Assembly (NCBI GenBank): GCA_009699795.1
Contig: WLNK01000021.1
Coordinates: 1 to 11,513, forward strand
Source of the DNA: Actinomycetota bacterium
GTDB lineage: Bacteria; Actinomycetota; Actinomycetes; Nanopelagicales; Nanopelagicaceae
DNA: 11,513 bases
Direction of reading: 5' to 3'
Both the position numbers and the translations under genes were made by a program. Each line of letters starts with the position of its first letter. The stretch's first letter is position 1. Below, piece after piece: positions 7,138-11,513 of this stretch. Below the pieces are notes generated by a model. It had not been told where the DNA came from, made no database searches, and saw only the letters and a program-made list of their open reading frames with translations.

Positions 7138-7977
7138 TTAAGAGACTTTGCGTTTGCGTGAAACGATTTGCCCAACAATAACCAGAGCAAGGGCCAAGAA
7201 AAACATTGATGAACCAATTACGTTGGCCTGTGGTGGAATACCGCGTGCGGCTGAAACATAAATGAATTTCGGAAATGTAGTCAGGGTTCCAGAGTTGAAA
7301 TTGGTAATGATGAAGTCATCAAATGAAAGGCTAAAGGAGAGCAGTGCTGCTCCTGCAATTCCTGGAGCAACGAGTGGAAGAGTTACTCGACGGAAAGTTT
7401 CGAATTCATTTGCGTAGAGATCCATCGCAGCTTGTTCAAGGCGAGGATCAAGACTTGCAATACGAGCCTTAACTGTGACCACGACGAAGGAAATACAGAA
7501 AACAATGTGGGCAATCACAGTTGGCCAGAAACCTGGGTTGATTTTAAATACTAGGAAGAGCGTAAGAAGTGATGCACCTAGAACAATTTCTGGAGTAGCC
7601 ATTGGCAAGAAGATAAGCAGATTGGAAGAAGATCGTCCCTTAAATTCGTGGCGACCAATTGCGAAGGCAATCATCGTTCCAAGAATTGTTGCAAAGAACG
7701 TGGCAAGGAAGCCAATCTTGATTGAATTACCGAGTGCGTTACAAACTTCTGGCGCACCACAAGGGTTCTGCCAGTTTGAGAGAGTGAAACCTTTCCAAAT
7801 AAGGTTTGACTTTCCGCCATCGTTAAATGAGAAAGCAAATGTGTAAAGCACAGGTATAAATAAATAAGTAAAAGCAAAGATTGCATAGATGCGAATTAAA
7901 TTGCGGCCAAACCAACGTGAAACTCGAGCACCAAATGGAATGGTTGGAATCGGTGCCTGAACGGATGCGCGGCTCAT
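7138..7977 (-). CDS. potC: Spermidine/putrescine ABC transporter permease PotC
   Basis: Second inner-membrane permease of the polyamine importer, pairing with PotB and binding PotA. The 279 residues contain about six membrane segments: near 28-50, 84-108, 120-145, 150-172, 205-225 and 252-271. The EAA loop that docks on the ATPase is clear at 181-206 (EQAAMDLYANEFETFRRVTLPLVAPG). The short cytoplasmic N-terminus ends in a basic stretch before the first helix. Its ATG overlaps the potB stop as ATGA (4 bases shared), and a near-ideal GGAGGAG (7983-7989) sits five bases upstream. Two cysteines (C73, C79) lie in the first external loop and could form a disulphide, which is speculation. Permeases of this family also serve other solutes, so specificity rests on the whole operon. 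Confidence 0.92.
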   Translation of the reverse strand: MSRASVQAPIPTIPFGARVSRWFGRNLIRIYAIFAFTYLFIPVLYTFAFSFNDGGKSNLIWKGFTLSNWQNPCGAPEVCNALGNSIKIGFLATFFATILGTMIAFAIGRHEFKGRSSSNLLIFLPMATPEIVLGASLLTLFLVFKINPGFWPTVIAHIVFCISFVVVTVKARIASLDPRLEQAAMDLYANEFETFRRVTLPLVAPGIAGAALLSFSLSFDDFIITNFNSGTLTTFPKFIYVSAARGIPPQANVIGSSMFFLALALVIVGQIVSRKRKVS

Positions 7978-8822
7978 ACCAACTCCTCCGTTCCAGCTTT
8001 GCGAATATAAATAGTGACAAGAATCAAAATTGCCGCCATCAATGTAAATGAGAGAGCTGCAGCAGTTGGGTAATCAACAACTTTGAAGTAGCGAGATTCG
8101 ATGACGTTTCCGATCATCTTTGTGCTTGGGCTTCCAAGAATTGCTGCGTTGACGTAATCACCCGCTGCAGGAATAAAAGTAAGTAGCGTTCCGGCAACTA
8201 CTCCAGGCATTGAAAGTGGAAGAGTTACTTTACGAAATGTTGTAAAACCATTTGCGTATAAATCTCCCGATGCTTCAAGTGTGCGAGGATCAATTCGATC
8301 AATCGATGCATAAAGTGGAAGTGTCATAAAGGGTAAGAAGTTATAGGTCATGCCCATTACGACTGCAAAAGCCGTAGATGTAAGAGTCGAACCTTCACTC
8401 AAAATGCCAAGAGATCTCAAGGTGGGAACTATGAAACCTTTTTCACCAAGAATCTGCTTCCATGCAATCGTACGAAGCAAGAACGAGGTGAAAAACGGCG
8501 CGACAACAAGAACTAGTAAAACGTTCTTCATCTTGCCAGCTTTAAATGCAATTGCGTATGCCAGTGGGTAAGCAATCATGAGAGCTAGCGCCGTTGCAAT
8601 GAGTGCATATAGAAATGATCGACCGAATTGCTCTTTATTTTCTACAAATGCATCGATGTAATTCTTAAGGCGAAACGTCTGCTCGTACTGTCCTGTATCT
8701 CCCCCGGCTATCGGAGTTTGAGTCGAGGTTTGTGCCAAGTTAGCGATTGGCAAGATGAAGAAAGTAAAGAGGAAGGCAAAACCCGGTAGAAGTAAAAGGT
8801 ACGGAGTCTTTACCTTGCCCAT
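7974..8822 (-). CDS. potB: Spermidine/putrescine ABC transporter permease PotB
   Basis: First inner-membrane permease of the importer. The 282 residues begin with a short cytoplasmic tail and a membrane segment at about 8-29. An external stretch (about 30-66) follows, then five more segments near 68-92, 100-120, 148-170, 205-228 and 252-273. The EAA loop reads EASGDLYANGFTTFRKVTLPLSMPG at about 183-207, the contact site for PotA. AWKQILGEKGF (120-130) is the usual PotB block. The ATG at 8822 is 12 bases after the potA stop with only a weak AAAG upstream, so translation may depend on ribosomes leaving potA. The stop overlaps the potC start by four bases. The order D-A-B-C differs from the A-B-C-D order of E. 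coli. Confidence 0.92.
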   Translation of the reverse strand: MGKVKTPYLLLLPGFAFLFTFFILPIANLAQTSTQTPIAGGDTGQYEQTFRLKNYIDAFVENKEQFGRSFLYALIATALALMIAYPLAYAIAFKAGKMKNVLLVLVVAPFFTSFLLRTIAWKQILGEKGFIVPTLRSLGILSEGSTLTSTAFAVVMGMTYNFLPFMTLPLYASIDRIDPRTLEASGDLYANGFTTFRKVTLPLSMPGVVAGTLLTFIPAAGDYVNAAILGSPSTKMIGNVIESRYFKVVDYPTAAALSFTLMAAILILVTIYIRKAGTEELV

Positions 8823-8834
8823 GTTGATCTTTAC

Positions 8835-9980
8835 TTACTCTTCGTCTAGATCTTCTGGAACAACTTCAGAACCAGCTGTTGCATCTTCATCTCCGCGAAG
8901 TGCGAAGGTAAAGATTGGCTCCCAAGAAATGTTGACCTCATCGCCTTTATCAAATGGGGCAACGCCATCATCGTTTTGTTCAAAGACCATGAGCTCTTGT
9001 CCCCAAGGCATCGCTACCTGGTACTGAGTTGATACACCAATGTATGAAACATCTTCGATGCGACCACCAGTTAATACATTCCCGTTAACCGGTGTTTGAA
9101 GGCGGGAAATACGGAACTTCTCAGGTCGTATTCCTGCATAAATTGAGTTATCAACCGCGTGTGAACGATTCTTTGGCAGCGAAATCTTTTGACCGAAGAG
9201 GTCGACAACGTGTGAATCTCCATCAGAGCCGGTAATAGTTCCCTTAATAAGGTTTGACTGACCAAGGAAGTTAGCAACAAATGCAGTCTCCGGATTGTCA
9301 TACAAATCTGCAGGTGAGCCCATCTGCTCAATTTGTCCTTCATTCATCACAGCAATCGTGTCTGCCATTGTCATGGCTTCTTCTTGATCGTGTGTTACGT
9401 GAACGAATGTGAGACCGACTTCTTTTTGAATCCACTTGAGTTCGATCTGCATCTGACGACGAAGCTTGAGATCGAGTGCGCCGAGTGGTTCATCAAGGAG
9501 CAAAAGTGCTGGGCGGTTAACAATTGCACGAGCAAGGGCGATGCGCTGTTGCTGTCCACCGGAAAGTTGCGTTGGTTTGCGCTCTGCAAGATGTGGAAGT
9601 TCTACGAGATTAAGAACTTTATCTACCGCTTCTTTAACATCTTTAACACCGCGTCGGCGAAGACCGAATGCGATATTTTCAAAGATTGTTAAATGTGGGA
9701 AGAGCGCGTAGTTCTGAAAAACTGTATTAATTGGTCGCTGATATGGCTTTGTTGTAGTGATATCAGTGGTACCAAGGTGAATGCTTCCTACAGTTGGCTC
9801 CTCAAGTCCTGCAACCATGCGAAGCGTTGTGGTCTTGCCACAACCAGATGGTCCAAGGAGTGCAAAGAAAGAGCCTGCTGGAATTACAAGTGAGAGATCA
9901 TCAACAGCGTTGAAGTCACCATATGTTTTGGTGATTCGTGTGAGTTTTAAATCCCCACGCGCTGTCGAAATATCGGCCAC
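8835..9980 (-). CDS. potA: Spermidine/putrescine ABC transporter ATP-binding protein PotA
   Basis: Cytoplasmic ATPase that powers polyamine uptake by dimerising beneath PotB and PotC. All nucleotide-binding motifs are intact in the 381 residues: Walker A GPSGCGKTT (43-51), Q-loop glutamine 89 in VFQNYALFPH, signature LSGGQQQR (139-146), Walker B with D163-E164 in LLLLDEP, and H-loop H197. A C-terminal regulatory TOBE-like region follows (about 245-360), with YAGIRPEKFRI at 281-291, and the protein ends in an acidic tail (DEDATAGSEVVPEDLDEE). The GTG start shares one base with the potD TAG stop (TAGTG), and AGG lies six bases upstream. The N-terminus is slightly longer than in E. coli PotA. 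Its place between potD and the permeases supports polyamine rather than iron or sulfate transport. Confidence 0.94.
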   Translation of the reverse strand: MADISTARGDLKLTRITKTYGDFNAVDDLSLVIPAGSFFALLGPSGCGKTTTLRMVAGLEEPTVGSIHLGTTDITTTKPYQRPINTVFQNYALFPHLTIFENIAFGLRRRGVKDVKEAVDKVLNLVELPHLAERKPTQLSGGQQQRIALARAIVNRPALLLLDEPLGALDLKLRRQMQIELKWIQKEVGLTFVHVTHDQEEAMTMADTIAVMNEGQIEQMGSPADLYDNPETAFVANFLGQSNLIKGTITGSDGDSHVVDLFGQKISLPKNRSHAVDNSIYAGIRPEKFRISRLQTPVNGNVLTGGRIEDVSYIGVSTQYQVAMPWGQELMVFEQNDDGVAPFDKGDEVNISWEPIFTFALRGDEDATAGSEVVPEDLDEE

Positions 9981-11158
9981 TAGTTACCTGCAGCTGCTTG
10001 GAATGCTTCTGTCCAAGAAGTTTCTTCAGCTGGTGTAAGAGCGCGGAATACATGCAGACGAGACTGAGTCTTAGCCGTTGGGAAGATGAACTCGCTCTTA
10101 GCTAGATCTGGAGCAATCTTTTCCATCTCTGCTTGTGCGCCATCGACCGGACATACGTAATTCACATATGCAGCTACTTCAGCAGCAATTGCCGGTTCGT
10201 AGTAGTAATTGATGAGCTTTTCAGCATTCGCCTTTCCATCTGCATTTGCAGTTGAAGGAATGAGCAAGTTATCACCTGAAATAGTTCCGCCTGATTCGGA
10301 AATTGCGAAATCAAACTTTCCAGCATTTTCAGCTGAGAGTTGGAACATGTCGCCTGACCAACCTATAACAGCTGATGCATCTCCGCTGATGAGGTCTTCC
10401 TTGTACTCATTACCCTTAACTCCACGAATCCAGCCATCTGCGATTTTCTTCTTCAAGAAATCAACAGCGTTCATGAATTGTGCTTCGGTAATCTTTGAAA
10501 TATCTACACCTTGTGACATTGCAATAATGCCGATGGTGTCGCGCATTTCAGAGAGAACAACAATCTTTCCCTTGTTCTGAGGCGCGAATAGATCGTCAAG
10601 AGTTTTGATTCCCTTTGGGTTAACAGATTTGTTCCAGCCAAATCCAGCCATGATTCCTTGCCATGTAAGTGATGACTCACGGTTTGGATCGAATGACGGA
10701 TGTGCAAGTGAAGAAATAATGTTCTTCGCATTTGGAATATTTGCCTTATCAAATTTTTGTGTGTACCCGAGACGGATAAAACGACCCGCCATCCAGTCTG
10801 TTGGTGTTACTAGGTCGTAACCAATGTCTTCACCAAGCTTTAGTTGTCCTTGAACTTTTCCGAAAAATTCATCGTTGTCGTTAATATCTTCTAGATATTT
10901 AACATTTATTCCCGTTGTCTTGGTGAAATTCTCTAGTGATGGGTAGTGCTTTCCTGATTCATCTAAATCTAAGTAAAGAGTCCAGTTAGCCCAGCGAACG
11001 GAATCTTTTGCAGCTCCGCTTGAACTAGCGCCGCCACCACAAGCAGCGAGCGCAGTTGCACCTGCAACGCCACCGAGGCCGGCAAGAACAGCACGGCGAG
11101 AAACTTGTGAATTAATAATTGCGCGTGCTTCTGGTGATAGTGATTTCTTGTTAGCCAC
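9980..11158 (-). CDS. potD: Spermidine/putrescine-binding lipoprotein PotD
   Basis: Extracytoplasmic substrate-binding protein that delivers polyamine to PotBC. I place the start at the GTG at 11158 (392 residues), because AAAGGAG lies eight bases upstream and the signal peptide then has normal length; the frame continues to 11209 without such a site. The signal shows a twin-arginine-like SRRAVLAG (20-27), a hydrophobic stretch and a lipobox LAAC ending at C40, so it is probably a Tat-exported lipoprotein anchored in the membrane. The mature protein begins with a low-complexity linker (GGGASSSGAAK). It then carries WANWTLY (56-62), whose NWT-x-Y matches the ligand-contacting NWTEY of E. coli PotD, and EDINDNDEFFGKV, typical of actinobacterial PotD-like proteins. 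The exact ligand (putrescine, spermidine or another amine) cannot be decided from sequence. Confidence 0.92.
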   Translation of the reverse strand: MANKKSLSPEARAIINSQVSRRAVLAGLGGVAGATALAACGGGASSSGAAKDSVRWANWTLYLDLDESGKHYPSLENFTKTTGINVKYLEDINDNDEFFGKVQGQLKLGEDIGYDLVTPTDWMAGRFIRLGYTQKFDKANIPNAKNIISSLAHPSFDPNRESSLTWQGIMAGFGWNKSVNPKGIKTLDDLFAPQNKGKIVVLSEMRDTIGIIAMSQGVDISKITEAQFMNAVDFLKKKIADGWIRGVKGNEYKEDLISGDASAVIGWSGDMFQLSAENAGKFDFAISESGGTISGDNLLIPSTANADGKANAEKLINYYYEPAIAAEVAAYVNYVCPVDGAQAEMEKIAPDLAKSEFIFPTAKTQSRLHVFRALTPAEETSWTEAFQAAAGN

Positions 11159-11166
11159 GTGGTGGA

Positions 11167-11173
11167 CTCCTTT
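11167..11173 (-). promoter_or_regulatory. potD ribosome binding site
   Basis: AAAGGAG on the minus strand, eight bases before the GTG at 11158. It is the only good Shine-Dalgarno in the region and fixes the potD start at GTG instead of the longer frame that opens at 11209. Confidence 0.85.
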
Positions 11174-11209
11174 TATTTCCGGTGTAAGGGACGGTTGTGC
11201 GAGGCCCAA

Positions 11210-11237
11210 GATATAACCCAGATGGCCTCTAGGCCAA
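11210..11237 (-). promoter_or_regulatory. Candidate potD operon promoter
   Basis: The 118-base gap between the aldehyde dehydrogenase and potD is the longest in the window and the likeliest promoter site. On the minus strand TTGGCC (11237-11232) and TATATC (11215-11210) are 16 bases apart, a partial match to sigma-70-type -35 and -10 hexamers (3/6 and 4/6). Transcription would begin near 11203, leaving a leader of about 45 bases. The -35 overlaps a perfect inverted repeat. The match is modest; position supports it more than sequence does. Confidence 0.4.
11223..11236. repeat. Perfect inverted repeat upstream of potD (possible operator)
   Basis: TGGCCT-CT-AGGCCA has two six-base arms separated by two bases and is the most symmetric GC-rich element in the gap. 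It overlaps the candidate -35 hexamer, a placement typical of repressor operators. It could equally fold in RNA as a short hairpin at the end of the dehydrogenase transcript, but no U-tract follows. No regulator gene is in the window to pair with it. Confidence 0.4.
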
Positions 11238-11276
11238 ACCCTTTTGCCATGTTTTAAGTTACGAATTTGGAAACTT

Positions 11277-11513
11277 TTAGGCGTTGAGATTGGTCATGAC
11301 ATGCTTGATTCGGGTGTAATCCTCGAATCCGTAGCCTGAGAGATCCTTGCCATAACCCGAGCGCTTGTATCCACCGTGAGGCATCTCAGCTACGAGTGGA
11401 ATATGGGTATTAATCCAGACTGTTCCGAAGTCGAAGGCCTTTGCCATTCTCATCGCCACGCCATGGTTGGTTGTCCAGACTGAAGAAGCTAGCCCGTACT
11501 CAACGCCATTGGC
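11277..11513 (-). CDS. Aldehyde dehydrogenase, C-terminal part (gamma-aminobutyraldehyde dehydrogenase-like)
   Basis: The last 78 codons of an NAD(P)-dependent aldehyde dehydrogenase, cut by the right edge; the frame is open from position 11513 and ends in TAA at 11279-11277. It starts with the conserved YGLASSVWT, followed by AKAFDFGTVWINTH and then EMPHGGYKRSGYGKDLSGYGFEDYTRIKHVM. This wording is closest, from memory, to E. coli PatD (gamma-aminobutyraldehyde dehydrogenase), which oxidises 4-aminobutanal from putrescine to GABA. The catalytic cysteine and glutamate lie outside the window, so activity cannot be checked. Betaine-aldehyde or other amine-derived aldehydes are possible alternatives. 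Its place directly upstream of the polyamine importer favours a polyamine role. An internal GTG (11459) is not a real start, because family sequence continues upstream. Confidence 0.9.
   Translation of the reverse strand, partial: ANGVEYGLASSVWTTNHGVAMRMAKAFDFGTVWINTHIPLVAEMPHGGYKRSGYGKDLSGYGFEDYTRIKHVMTNLNA

Noticed and set aside
7141..7250. An internal promoter for dxr in the 3' end of potC
   Set aside because: I found no pair of -35/-10 hexamers with acceptable spacing; a promoter may exist but cannot be supported by eye.
11155..11162. CCACGTGG palindrome over the potD GTG start
   Set aside because: An eight-base palindrome is expected by chance at this scale, and it sits on the start codon, where coding and initiation constraints explain much of it.
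11159..11209. Longer potD frame starting at 11209 (17 extra residues)
   Set aside because: It has no ribosome binding site of its own, while AAAGGAG is perfectly placed for the GTG at 11158; the extension would also make an unusually long signal peptide.
11223..11236. The inverted repeat as an intrinsic terminator for the aldehyde dehydrogenase
   Set aside because: The stem is short with a tiny loop and is followed by TCTGGGTTATATC, not a T-tract; overlap with a -35 candidate is the better reading.
11174..11250. Short frame of 25 codons (ATG at 11250, stop just before the potD ribosome binding site) as a possible leader peptide
   Set aside because: It has no Shine-Dalgarno, its codons run through the inverted repeat and promoter candidate, and it shows no run of regulatory codons; most likely chance.

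Overview
The window is a compact, entirely minus-strand block of bacterial chromosome. Twelve genes can be read (eleven complete, one cut by the right edge), and infB is expected just past the left edge. GC content looks mid-40s by eye. The order dxr-rseP-ispG-proS-rimP-nusA-ylxR, together with the wording of the proteins (NusA ending after KH2 without acidic repeats, the actinobacterial style of IspG and ProS), points to an actinobacterium. Modest GC, very short gaps and a polyamine uptake operon suggest a streamlined low-GC lineage such as the freshwater acI group (Planktophila/Nanopelagicus). That placement is an inference, not a database result.

In transcription order (right to left), the right edge holds the C-terminus of an aldehyde dehydrogenase resembling gamma-aminobutyraldehyde dehydrogenases. 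A 118-base gap follows, with the window's best promoter candidate and a perfect inverted repeat over its -35. Then comes a complete spermidine/putrescine-type ABC importer: lipoprotein binding protein (potD), ATPase (potA) and two permeases (potB, potC), joined by overlaps or a 12-base gap. Imported polyamine could be catabolised through aminobutyraldehyde, which the dehydrogenase would oxidise.

Three bases after potC begins a housekeeping run: dxr and ispG (MEP isoprenoid pathway) flanking the intramembrane protease rseP, then proS (prolyl-tRNA synthetase), rimP (30S maturation), nusA (transcription elongation) and ylxR/rnpM (small RNA-binding protein). No gap from potD to the left edge exceeds about 80 bases and no convincing terminator is seen, so one long transcript with internal promoters is possible.

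No tRNA, rRNA, CRISPR array, insertion sequence or prophage is visible. The coding content is ordinary core and transport biology. The unusual signal is in the junctions: a near-perfect hairpin hides the whole rimP ribosome binding site directly after the proS stop codon, and smaller stem-loops touch the ribosome binding regions at rseP/ispG and nusA/ylxR.
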